In this document: positions 56,638 to 64,000 of the stretch, piece after piece
Position numbering within the stretch: position 1 is the stretch's first letter
How the letters are laid out: each line of letters begins with the position of its first letter
Assembly: GCA_965277775.1 (NCBI GenBank)
Contig: OZ255843.1
Span: 1,550,001 to 1,614,000 of the forward strand
DNA: 64,000 nt
Reading direction: 5' to 3'
From: G965195345 sp965277775
Lineage (GTDB): Bacteria > Pseudomonadota > Gammaproteobacteria > CAKMZV01
The notes under the pieces: model-generated
The model's input: only the letters and a program-made list of their open reading frames with translations
Told to the model about the DNA's origin: nothing
Database searches by the model: none
Position numbers and translations under genes: made by a program

Positions 56638-57806
56638 TGTTTAAGTTGTCATCGGGGTCTTATCGAACCCGCATTCATTCACTTTGTTTGATACTCATCA
56701 TCTCCTTGATGAGTGTCAGTGGCAATATTCAGGCACAAGTTGAAGAAAATTTAAAGCGTTCTGTCGATGCCCTATTAGCAAATGATTTGGTTGGCGCACG
56801 CGAAAATTTGGCGCCAGTGTTGCAACAACAATCTAACTTTGAATTGGCTCAATGGCTAAACGCCTATGTCAACGCAAAGCTGGCCAATGAACAACTGCCA
56901 CCCATCGGGCGATTTGATGGCCTCATTGCAGAATTGATTGTGCGTCAAAAACTTTGGGGTGACACAAAGACGGTTTATCCGCAAGAAGTTTTGTATCTCT
57001 CTCCAGAAATTCCCTATGTGCTGGTCGCTGACACCCTGAAGCATAAAATGATTCTATACAAGAACACCCATCAGGGTTTGAACATCGTTAAGCAGTACTA
57101 CCTCTCTATTGGCAAAAAAGGCTTTGGTAAACAAGTGGAAGGCGATGAAAAAACCCCCGAAGGGATCTATTTCTTGTCAGGATTTATTGAATCGGAAGAA
57201 CTGCCAGACCGTTACGGCAGTGGCGCATTTCCACTGAACTATCCGAATTTTTGGGACACTAAAATGAATCGAACGGGACATGGTATTTGGCTACATGGTA
57301 CCGACTCGAGCGTATTTGCTCGACCACCGTTGGACAGTGATGGTTGCTTGGTCTTACCGAACAGCCAAATAAATGAGCTTCGGCGACTGATTCAGATGAC
57401 CGATAACAGAGTCCCCATCATCGTTAGCCACAAGGTCCAATGGACCCCTGATAAAACAGATTCTCATCAATTTAAAGTGACCACAAATGGCGAAATCAGT
57501 CATTCATGGGATGCTTGGAAGCAGACTTTAACATCTGGGGATTCAGATGCTATGTTTGCTTATTATTCACAAGAGTTTTCTAATGAAAAGTTGGATTATC
57601 AACAATGGCTGCAATGGCAAAAAAAGCGCATTAAAGCAGGCTATTTTAAAGAGGGCATTGATCTGAATGCCATTGTTTCTTATAGTGATGAGCTTCTTGC
57701 CGTCATTAATTTCTACCGTCAAACCATTCAAGGAAAGCAATTGTTCAGACAATATTGGCATAAACAAGCCGACGGTTGGAAGATTGTGTTTGAAGGCGCA
57801 CTTTAA
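56637..57806 (+). CDS. L,D-transpeptidase (YkuD) with NTF2-like domain
   Basis: 389 residues from the ATG overlapping the preceding stop. Signal segment (about 12-34, ending AQA); a TPR-like helical region (about 38-90); YkuD catalytic domain (about 118-260) with GKQVEGDEKTPEGIYFL, HGIWLHGTD and the nucleophile Cys in DSDGCLVLPN; then an NTF2-like domain (about 285-388) of the same type as the upstream protein. YkuD enzymes form 3-3 crosslinks, or attach proteins to murein. The motif is SDGC followed by LVL, not the common IRM. Coupled by TAATG overlap to ampD. Confidence 0.92.
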   Translation: MFKLSSGSYRTRIHSLCLILIISLMSVSGNIQAQVEENLKRSVDALLANDLVGARENLAPVLQQQSNFELAQWLNAYVNAKLANEQLPPIGRFDGLIAELIVRQKLWGDTKTVYPQEVLYLSPEIPYVLVADTLKHKMILYKNTHQGLNIVKQYYLSIGKKGFGKQVEGDEKTPEGIYFLSGFIESEELPDRYGSGAFPLNYPNFWDTKMNRTGHGIWLHGTDSSVFARPPLDSDGCLVLPNSQINELRRLIQMTDNRVPIIVSHKVQWTPDKTDSHQFKVTTNGEISHSWDAWKQTLTSGDSDAMFAYYSQEFSNEKLDYQQWLQWQKKRIKAGYFKEGIDLNAIVSYSDELLAVINFYRQTIQGKQLFRQYWHKQADGWKIVFEGAL

Positions 57807-58339
57807 TGGCAAAACAATGGTTAGACTGGGCCGACATACAAGTCTCAAGCCATTTTAACAATCGACCAGCTGCCACAGCCATAACCATGGTCGTCGTTCA
57901 TGGCATCAGCTTGCCTCAAGGCAAATTTGGCGGTTCTGCCATTATTAATCTGCTGAGCGGTAAGGCAGTGACTTCAAACGATCCACTGTTTAAAAACCTT
58001 GATAACACCATGGTTTCTACGCATTTTTTAATCCGTCGAGGCGGGGAACTTATTCAATTTGTGCCGCTATCTGGTCGAGCATGGCATGCGGGAGAATCTG
58101 AATACAATGGTCGTGAAAATTGTAACAATTATTCCATTGGCATAGAATTGGAAGGCGAAGATACCACGCCCTACACAGACTGGCAGTATTTGAGTTTGAA
58201 CAGACTGCTCGACGCACTGAGTCAACAATTGCCATTGACCACCATAGTGGGTCACAGCGACATTGCAGCAGGGCGAAAAACTGACCCAGGTCCTGCTTTT
58301 CAATGGGATAGAGTCAAGTTTAATAAAAGTGCTCGGTAA
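57806..58339 (+). CDS. ampD: 1,6-anhydro-N-acetylmuramyl-L-alanine amidase
   Basis: Cytosolic zinc amidase of murein recycling that removes the stem peptide from anhydromuropeptides. 177 residues, no signal peptide. Zinc ligands are in MVVVHGISLPQG, RAWHAGES and GHSDIAAGRKTDPG. Family-typical N-terminal SSHFNNRP and final W. Last gene of the murein group; coupling to a periplasmic L,D-transpeptidase is notable because the two act in different compartments. Confidence 0.95.
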   Translation: MAKQWLDWADIQVSSHFNNRPAATAITMVVVHGISLPQGKFGGSAIINLLSGKAVTSNDPLFKNLDNTMVSTHFLIRRGGELIQFVPLSGRAWHAGESEYNGRENCNNYSIGIELEGEDTTPYTDWQYLSLNRLLDALSQQLPLTTIVGHSDIAAGRKTDPGPAFQWDRVKFNKSAR

Positions 58340-58416
58340 AAAGCACTGACACTTCCCAAATTTGTTCTAGTTTTGAGCAATTGCGCCTAAGTACAATAAA
58401 ACTCAACGAACCAAAT

Positions 58417-58444
58417 TTGCTATAAAAAAATCGGCTGTTAAAAT
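58417..58444 (+). promoter_or_regulatory. candidate promoter of secG
   Basis: TTGCTA (58417-58422), 16 bases, TAAAAT (58439-58444), in the 235-base gap between ampD and secG. Moderate match only. Confidence 0.35.
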
Positions 58445-58574
58445 GAGCCTGCATTTTCAGTGTATATCAGTGATAATACCGACTGCAAAATTGCGGGCAT
58501 GAATGACTGCTAAACGTAATAGTTTCAGACTTCAGCCCATTTACGTAGAGATAGAATATTTAGTGAATTAATCG

Positions 58575-58886
58575 ATGCTTTTTAATATATTACTGGTTGT
58601 TCAAATTGTTGTTGCACTTGGCATCATAGTGTTTGTTATGTTGCAACATGGTAAGGGCGCGGATGCAGGTCCTGCACTCAGTGGGGGCTCTCAAAGCCTT
58701 TTTGGCAGCAGTGGTGGGGCTAACGCCATGTCACGTGTGACTGCTTTTCTGGCGGTGCTATTTATTGCCAATTCCTTGGCATTAACGGCAATAACGGGCA
58801 AGGAGTCTCGCTCCATTGACAGCGTATTGACCAATACATTGACCGAAGAAACCTCGCCCCAAACAGAAATACCTAAACCAGAATAG
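58575..58886 (+). CDS. secG: preprotein translocase subunit SecG
   Basis: Small accessory subunit of the SecYEG channel. 103 residues with two transmembrane helices (about 3-22, 53-72) around the conserved loop MLQHGKGADAGPALSGG and LFGSSGGANAMSR. The polar tail is not conserved. Followed 26 bases later by tRNA-Leu, the same order as in E. coli and pseudomonads. Confidence 0.95.
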   Translation: MLFNILLVVQIVVALGIIVFVMLQHGKGADAGPALSGGSQSLFGSSGGANAMSRVTAFLAVLFIANSLALTAITGKESRSIDSVLTNTLTEETSPQTEIPKPE

Positions 58887-58912
58887 TCCAAAACGCTATT
58901 CTAAATCGGATT

Positions 58913-58997
58913 GCCGACGTGGTGGAATTGGTAGACACGCTGTCTTGAGGGGGCAGTGGGGAAACCCGTGCCGGTTCGACTCCGGCCGTCGGCACCA
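58913..58997 (+). tRNA. tRNA-Leu (anticodon GAG)
   Basis: 85 bases with encoded CCA. Acceptor GCCGACG pairs with CGTCGGC; anticodon stem CTGTC / GGCAG holds loop TTGAGGG; there is a long variable arm as in class II tRNAs and a T-arm with GGTTCGACTCC. Conserved secG-tRNA-Leu adjacency, but the usual downstream rimP-nusA-infB genes are replaced by accessory DNA. Confidence 0.97.
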
Positions 58998-59111
58998 TAA
59001 TGGTATCTATAAAGTTTTTATAATTATCTTTGCTTATGCATCGATCAGCAAACTCTTCAAAATATAAATTATCTTTTACACTCCAATGATCTTCTTAATA
59101 ACCATCCTACA

Positions 59112-59801
59112 CTACATCATTGAGTTAATACTCTTAAACAGTTTTTCAAAGTTACTCAATGTTTTTTCCCCGCAAATACTTCTAACATCAGAACGACTGA
59201 GAAAATTTGCGGGCAAATAATGGTTAAATCGTTTATGTTTTTGCGTTTGTTTTTTAAGCAAATTATCAATAATTTTTATAATTGGTTTGCTCTCTTTGGG
59301 TAAATCGGATGAATCTATTGCGTGATCCTTTCCTTTGAAGGTTTCACTGAATAATTTTAAGTAATCATCTACGTCAAATAAGTCTTCAATAGTTGCTTCT
59401 TCAGCCTCAATAAATTCATCAAAATATTGAATACCAGACTTTTTTATCAGTTTATTTTTAATTAAATTGTCTAAGCCTTGTTGTTGTGATTTTGATGGAG
59501 AATCAAGCAAGCAAATAATTTTTAGTTTGCTTCCCCTCAGCAAGGATATAAACGAACTGACTTTTTCCAACCCCCCTACTGGCACTATTGTTATGGAGTC
59601 ATCCAAACCTTCTCTGTCATCTTCTTTGAGCAAATTTGAAAAAACCTCCAAGTAAACAAGATCGGATACGCCTTCAACATTTTCATTCAGATTTTTTGAA
59701 GAAATGGAATTATCATCACTCTAGTAATCAAGATACTGGCTGACTTCATCTTTGCTAACAAACTGCCTTGCCAAATTTTTTCTCTGCTCAGCTGACTTCA
59801 T
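59112..59801 (-). pseudogene. remnant of an OLD-type TOPRIM nuclease, with TAG stop
   Basis: The frame from 59651 down encodes 179 residues resembling the C-terminal TOPRIM half of OLD-family proteins: DSITIVPVGGLEKVSSFISL, KIICLLDSPS and ATIEDLFDVDDYL, the acidic residues of the TOPRIM site. Homologous-looking sequence continues upstream (EGVSDLVYLEVFSNLL) to a TAG at 59721-59723 and beyond it to ATG 59801 (MKSAEQRKNLARQFVSKDEV). The N-terminal ATPase half is absent. OLD proteins act in phage defence; this one is a fragment. A TTG or other start after the TAG could give a short product. Confidence 0.65.
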
Positions 59802-59945
59802 CTATCTGCAAAGCGTTGGTTTCCATGAATTGACTTATAGCTTGCTCGGCTATGAAGGACTTGGAACGATTCAGGGTTTTGCCTAGCTGTTCCAGTTGAA
59901 ATTTAGCTCTACTGGGACTCGTATGGTTAAGACTTCACTACTCAT
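59788..59945 (-). pseudogene. ribbon-helix-helix antitoxin-like gene with a frameshift
   Basis: From ATG 59945 the frame reads MSSEVLTIRVPVEL; about base 59903 the frame must shift by one to continue as QLEQLGKTLNRSKSFIAEQ, then AISQFMETNALQ to a TGA at 59788. Joined, this is a typical ribbon-helix-helix (CopG/ParD-like) DNA-binding protein of about 52 residues. One lost A in the CTAAAATTT-like run explains the break. No toxin gene is recognised beside it; the next frame overlaps the OLD-type remnant. Confidence 0.7.
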
Positions 59946-60152
59946 ATGTATAGTATAAGAAAAATTAGCTGTTTTGACTGCTTTATATATATTTTTCACA
60001 GTCAATTTTCCCTGCAAGTGGAAGAGTGATATATCAGCAAAGATAAATTCACGAGGATGAGTCGGATGTAGGCTTAAAGAGTTTAGCTTGGGCACTTAAA
60101 TAAGCTTGTTATTTTAGCTATCATTAAATTGCTACTATTTTTAGGATAGTAG

Positions 60153-60293
60153 CTATAGCTGTTGAACCGTTTTGACAAGCTCAAATTTCGTGTGAAATTC
60201 GAAAGGATCTCTAATTCCATCTGTATCGGTGGTGCTTTGGAAATACCTCTCAAAATCGCCGACATTATTTGGTTCCACCCTTAATATATCCAT
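60153..60293 (-). CDS. short hypothetical frame, possibly a gene start remnant
   Basis: 46 residues beginning MDILRVEPNNVGDFERYF and containing DPFEFHTKFELVKTV. Amino acid composition looks protein-like, more than the overlapping alternative frame, but no family is recognised. It may be the N-terminal end of a decayed gene in the accessory block. No clear ribosome binding site. Confidence 0.25.
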   Translation of the reverse strand: MDILRVEPNNVGDFERYFQSTTDTDGIRDPFEFHTKFELVKTVQQL

Positions 60294-60464
60294 GATCTCT
60301 TTAGAGTTTTATCAACGGTTTATTCTATTTAAATGTTTCTTTTTGCTCAAAGTGGTTTTGACTGTCAGTTGCAATACGTTGGGCTAATTATTTAGCCTGG
60401 TTATTTCAGTATGGTCTGGAAAAGAGCTGTAATTCCTAGTAGGTTTTGGCAGTTGGTTACTTAA
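60294..60464. other. gap before the specificity subunit, nothing recognised
   Basis: AT-rich with no coding frame of note; lies just downstream of the restriction-modification genes, where a terminator would be expected, but no GC-rich stem with T-run was seen. Confidence 0.4.
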
Positions 60465-61856
60465 TCAATTTGCTTCAGATGGGAGAAATATATTTTGTTC
60501 AAATTCCTGTTGGGCTTGTTGCCTTAATTGCTCGGCTTGGGCTTGTTTTGCTTTACGCTTGGCAACTAATGCCTCCAGTTCTTTGACAATTCGTCTTTGT
60601 ATGGATAATGGAGGCAATGGAAACTCTAATTCCATAAAAACTTTTTCGTTTATGCGTGGCATTCTTGCACCGCTTGGTTTATCAGAAATTTGAGTTTGTA
60701 CTATTGATGATGAAAGAATGAACTTGAAAAAGGTTTTATTCACTTTGGTTTGGTCAATATTAAATACTAAAAACTCTGCTGAACAAATTAAGTTATCATC
60801 AACTTTGTCATTAACCCAATATTTATTCAAATATGGTCTTAGTTTTCCGTAAAGTAGAAAGCCCTTTGGAATAGAAATAGAATGGCTTTTAATTTGCTTT
60901 CCCTTAACCTTTATTGCTTCCAATAACTCTCCTGTACCCTTTTCGATATGCTCCATCCCAATATATTGAAATTCATTGTCAGGAAAACTACTTGAATTTA
61001 TTCGTATAGATTTTCCATAGTTGGAGTTAAGGCAGAGTATAACATTAGAAAATTTAATTAATTGGTATTTTGATTGTATTGAAGGTAATGCACCAGATAA
61101 ATATAATACATCCCATCTGCTAATATCCTTGAAATTGACAATATGCAATTTGTTCTTTACTTGTTTGGCTTGGATAATCTCAATGCCAAGATGCTTAAAT
61201 AAAATGTTTTGATAACGGTCGATAAAGGTGGCTAGTTCTTGTTCTAACTGTTCTGCTTCGGCGATTTTATCTTTATAACGGGCTAAGATTTTTTCCTGTT
61301 CTGGTAGGCTGGGGAGTGGGACTTGCAATGATTGTAATATCCGATAGGTCAAGTTTTGTCTAACTGAACCTGTTGTGCTTTCTCTTATAACTTGATTAAA
61401 ACGGTTTGTTTTGAACAGCCTAAAAAGAAATTCAGGTTTCAATTGGTTTTTACAAGAAAAGACCACGTAGGCTGGACTTATTAAGTTGTGTTGATGCTCA
61501 TCTGTTTTTATGCCTATTGAACCAACATTTATTCTATACGGGTTGTATGCTAAGTAGCCTGATTTCATTACTTTGTAGGGTTGCTTGATTTCTTTGCCAT
61601 GTTGAACATAAGCATCAAAAACGCCTACTTGATTGTTCACCCCTAAAATAAAATGTTCTTTTTCTGGGTTTTCCGAGGGCTTGATTTTTGTTGATTCTTC
61701 TTGAATATATTGACCTAAAGTAGCAGTTGAATAATTTGACTGAGTCCTTTCGATAAATAATCGTTTCACATCCCAAAGCGTTAAATCCTTAAAAGCCACA
61801 AACTTCAAGTGCTGAAATACTTGCTTAGGTTGTTGTTTTACGCCTAACTGCTCCAT
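60465..61856 (-). CDS. restriction-modification specificity (S) subunit
   Basis: 463 residues in two half-repeats, each with a target recognition domain and a coiled-coil spacer. The first half opens with FKDLTLWDVKRLF and the second with FKDISRWDVLYLSG. Spacers are IAEAEQLEQELATFIDRYQ and KELEALVAKRKAKQAQAEQL. VPLPSLPEQEKILARY and FPLPPLSIQRRIVKEL are the usual motifs after each recognition domain. The protein sets the two-part DNA sequence recognised by the partner methylase/nuclease. Its ATG overlaps the partner's stop (TAATG). Recognition domains diverge quickly, so the target cannot be predicted. Confidence 0.92.
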   Translation of the reverse strand: MEQLGVKQQPKQVFQHLKFVAFKDLTLWDVKRLFIERTQSNYSTATLGQYIQEESTKIKPSENPEKEHFILGVNNQVGVFDAYVQHGKEIKQPYKVMKSGYLAYNPYRINVGSIGIKTDEHQHNLISPAYVVFSCKNQLKPEFLFRLFKTNRFNQVIRESTTGSVRQNLTYRILQSLQVPLPSLPEQEKILARYKDKIAEAEQLEQELATFIDRYQNILFKHLGIEIIQAKQVKNKLHIVNFKDISRWDVLYLSGALPSIQSKYQLIKFSNVILCLNSNYGKSIRINSSSFPDNEFQYIGMEHIEKGTGELLEAIKVKGKQIKSHSISIPKGFLLYGKLRPYLNKYWVNDKVDDNLICSAEFLVFNIDQTKVNKTFFKFILSSSIVQTQISDKPSGARMPRINEKVFMELEFPLPPLSIQRRIVKELEALVAKRKAKQAQAEQLRQQAQQEFEQNIFLPSEAN

Positions 61857-64000
61857 TATTCTATAATGCTTTCAGGCTCGCCAACGGTGGATAACCGCAT
61901 CGCTTGTCCATTAATTATTTTGTAGGTGGTTTTTCGGTTACTTTCTTGCCAAAGCCCTACTTTTTTTCGATAGGTGGTGAATTCTTTAAGCAGTGGTATC
62001 AAGTCATTATCGGTTTTTGCCCCCTTGCTGGTAATCCCCGCTTTTTCTACTTCGCAAATGGGAATTTGGTAATCAAAGGCTTGTTTGATTTGGATTTTTA
62101 TGGCTTGAGCTTTTTCGGCATCCAAGGTTTTGCGTTTAGCGCCAACAGCTTTATTGATGACTTTTAACTCTTCTCGCAGTTCTATTAGCTTTACTTTGTC
62201 TTGCCCGTTTTTCTTGGCTTGTTCGTCTTTAATACGTTGCTGTTGGTTGGTGATGCGTTGCTCCAATTGTTTATGTTGCGATTTAAATACAGCTTCTTGC
62301 TCTTCGATTGCTTGTTTATGTATGGCTGAGTATTGTTCTTGCTCTTGTTTATCAAATTTTTTCAGAAATACCAAACTGGGCTTAACGGTTGCCCCTGAGG
62401 CAATGAACACATCTTGCGGAATAGAAACAATCAGTATAATTTTGGCCTTACCTTCAATATAGTCTCTGACTTTCTGCATTCCACCAGCATTATTCAATAC
62501 GCCTTCGGGTAAGACAATCCCCATACGACCGCCTGCCTTGAGTAAGTTTAAGCACCGTTCCGTAAACAGGGTTTCGGTTAGTCCGCTAAAGCTGCCAGTA
62601 TCATACAAATCAAGCAAAGGTTTATCCACATTATCAACCACTTGTTTTAGGGCTTGTTCGTATTCCTTGCCGTAGCGTTCTTTGTAGTAGTTTATTTTGT
62701 CTTGGTCGGTGTACTTATCTTCTTCAGTGATTTTTTGGTCTTTAGCCACTCTTGAGCCAAACGGCGGGTTGGTGAGTATCACATCAAAACGATTATCAAA
62801 AATGCCGTTAATATTGAGCAAACCATCGTTATGATGAACACCTCCATGACCATCACCGTGCATTATCATGTTCATTTTTGCGGTGCGAGACATACGAGGG
62901 TTGGCATCCGTACCGAACAAACTCCAAAAACTGAGGTTATATAACCGTGATTTTTTATTGGCTGGGCTAAGTTCTTGATTAAGATTGTCTAAGAGACAAT
63001 TGACCTTCTTAGTAATAGTTTCCTTGTCTTCATCTGATGCTTGTTCAAAGGCATCATCAAAGTATTGTTTTTTAATGGCATCTTTTTCTTGTTGGATTTC
63101 ATGTTCAATGGTTTCTCGGACATATTCAAAGGCCTTGATTAAAAAGCCTCCACTTCCACAGCAAGGGTCGCAAATGGTTTCGCCTTCTTGTGGGTCTAAT
63201 ACGGCCACAATAAAATCGACTAAGGTTCTTGGGGTAAAAAATTGCCCTAATTCACCCCGAAAAGTCTTGCCCAAAAACTCTTCAAAGGCAATCCCTTTTA
63301 CATCATCAGAGGTATCCGAAAGGTTGTACTTTTCTAGCTTTTGGATGATGCTTTCAATGCTATTTTCTCTTAGGCAAATAACATCGTTTTTATCAAATAA
63401 ATCTTCTGATGCGTAATCGACTTTAACATTTTCAAAAAGATGCTGATAAAATGGTTTTGCGCCCTTTGATGCATATTTATCGTATTGTTGTTTCCCCTCT
63501 TTAAATCCCGCTAAAGAAAATATCCTGCCTCTATCTTGTTTACGCTCATGCCAAATTTTGATAAATAGAATTTTGGATATTTCATCAAAGGCAACTGCAG
63601 GGTCGAGTTTGTCATTATTCCGTATCACGTTGTGACACGCAAAAAGGAGTTTGGCAAATTCATCTCGCTCAAATGCTTTGGTGGCTTTGAGCAATTTATC
63701 AATTTTTCGTGTATCGGTTAAATCACTGACTTTAGGGATGGCAATAATTTCATTGCCTAATCGCTTAGGTACTTTGCCATGAACGACTTGGAAATATTTA
63801 CTTTCTTTTTCATTGGTGGTGACAAAGAATTTAGCCCCAGAAAAATAAGCATAATTTTGACCCTGAAAATAATCCTCTTCTTTGATGCTGATATTCTGAG
63901 CTTTACATTCAACGATAATAATAGGTGATTTCTCTTCGGCCTTATCTTCTTTGGATGCCCAAATGACTATATCGGCTCTGGCACTACCTGTACCCCTGCT
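61856..64000 (-). CDS. fused nuclease-N6 adenine methylase subunit (5' end outside window)
   Basis: The frame is open to the window edge, 714 residues visible. The first ~50 contain ADIVIW and IIIVECKAQ, the Asp and Glu-x-Lys of a PD-(D/E)XK nuclease (HsdR N-terminal type domain). Then a helical region and an HsdM-type methylase: GQFFTPRTLVDFIV, the SAM motif DPCCGSGGFLIKAF, catalytic ILTNPPFGS, MGIVLPEGVLNN, and a long coiled coil (about 560-620). With the separate S subunit this is an RM plus S design as in BcgI-like type IIB or related systems; no separate HsdR with helicase motifs is seen, though it could lie outside the window. A TTG start at 63694 is not needed and would remove the nuclease domain. 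Confidence 0.85.
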   Translation of the reverse strand, partial: SRGTGSARADIVIWASKEDKAEEKSPIIIVECKAQNISIKEEDYFQGQNYAYFSGAKFFVTTNEKESKYFQVVHGKVPKRLGNEIIAIPKVSDLTDTRKIDKLLKATKAFERDEFAKLLFACHNVIRNNDKLDPAVAFDEISKILFIKIWHERKQDRGRIFSLAGFKEGKQQYDKYASKGAKPFYQHLFENVKVDYASEDLFDKNDVICLRENSIESIIQKLEKYNLSDTSDDVKGIAFEEFLGKTFRGELGQFFTPRTLVDFIVAVLDPQEGETICDPCCGSGGFLIKAFEYVRETIEHEIQQEKDAIKKQYFDDAFEQASDEDKETITKKVNCLLDNLNQELSPANKKSRLYNLSFWSLFGTDANPRMSRTAKMNMIMHGDGHGGVHHNDGLLNINGIFDNRFDVILTNPPFGSRVAKDQKITEEDKYTDQDKINYYKERYGKEYEQALKQVVDNVDKPLLDLYDTGSFSGLTETLFTERCLNLLKAGGRMGIVLPEGVLNNAGGMQKVRDYIEGKAKIILIVSIPQDVFIASGATVKPSLVFLKKFDKQEQEQYSAIHKQAIEEQEAVFKSQHKQLEQRITNQQQRIKDEQAKKNGQDKVKLIELREELKVINKAVGAKRKTLDAEKAQAIKIQIKQAFDYQIPICEVEKAGITSKGAKTDNDLIPLLKEFTTYRKKVGLWQESNRKTTYKIINGQAMRLSTVGEPESIIE

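Noticed and set aside
60083..60265. 60-codon minus-strand frame (begins MSAILRGISKAP)
   Set aside because: Overlaps a more protein-like frame (60153-60293) in another phase and has no similarity I recognise.
58998..64000. Direct repeat of the tRNA-Leu 3' end marking the far end of an island
   Set aside because: No second copy was found in the remaining sequence; the far end, if any, is outside the window.
1..64000. CRISPR array or cas genes
   Set aside because: No regularly spaced repeats and no Cas-like protein were seen.

Overview
The window is chromosomal DNA of an AT-leaning gammaproteobacterium. The evidence is conserved gene order: rsmD and a paired M16 peptidase facing ftsY-ftsE-ftsX, accA-tilS, murJ-ribF, grpE-dnaK-dnaJ-dapB with a heat-shock type promoter, pgk-pyk-fba, and secG followed directly by tRNA-Leu. 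The genus cannot be named from the sequence. A Calvin-type class II aldolase and a SoxXA-binding-like lipoprotein weakly suggest relatedness to sulfur-oxidising lineages; this is inference only.

Layout. 1-7534: rpoB (5' end outside the window) and rpoC. 7628-10200: a solitary HlyD/RND-type adaptor and pepA on the minus strand. 10388-12624: accA, tilS. 12713-16429 (minus): ftsY-ftsE-ftsX, then a membrane protein with an RMF-like N-terminus and a DUF2914 C-terminus. 16557-20015: two M16 peptidases and rsmD. 20410-24301: a porin and a seven-blade FG-GAP lipoprotein. 24435-26992 (minus): glyA and ribD. 27390-33551: a small lipoprotein, SirB-like protein, cca, ycgL, PBP1A, fructosamine kinase. 33769-34914: an accessory pair, a small protein and a serine protease split by a stop codon. 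35294-39709: murJ, ribF, ispB, a nucleoside-recognition membrane protein. 39916-40462: a broken DUF2335 gene with a small partner. 40832-43204 (minus): a GT2-GtrA glycosyltransferase, an RDD protein, serB. 43377-48094: the chaperone operon and dapB. 48166-50785 (minus): lipid A acyltransferase, dinB, thiE. 51121-54859: glycolytic genes. 54935-58339: a murein-processing operon (M14 amidase broken by two stops, TPR/NTF2-like protein, L,D-transpeptidase with the same NTF2-like domain, ampD). 58575-58997: secG, tRNA-Leu. 59112-64000: an accessory block right after the tRNA, with decayed OLD-type TOPRIM and ribbon-helix-helix genes and a restriction-modification locus (specificity subunit plus a fused nuclease-methylase running off the window).

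Two themes stand out. First, the RpoC protein lacks all four cysteines of the second zinc-binding site that is standard in bacterial beta' subunits, while the first zinc site is intact. Second, at least five accessory genes are inactivated by single in-frame stop codons or a one-base frameshift while still readable end to end, so gene decay in this genome looks recent and concentrated in dispensable loci; housekeeping genes are intact. The most unusual protein architectures are the RMF-like/transmembrane/DUF2914 fusion and the paired NTF2-like domains in the murein operon.
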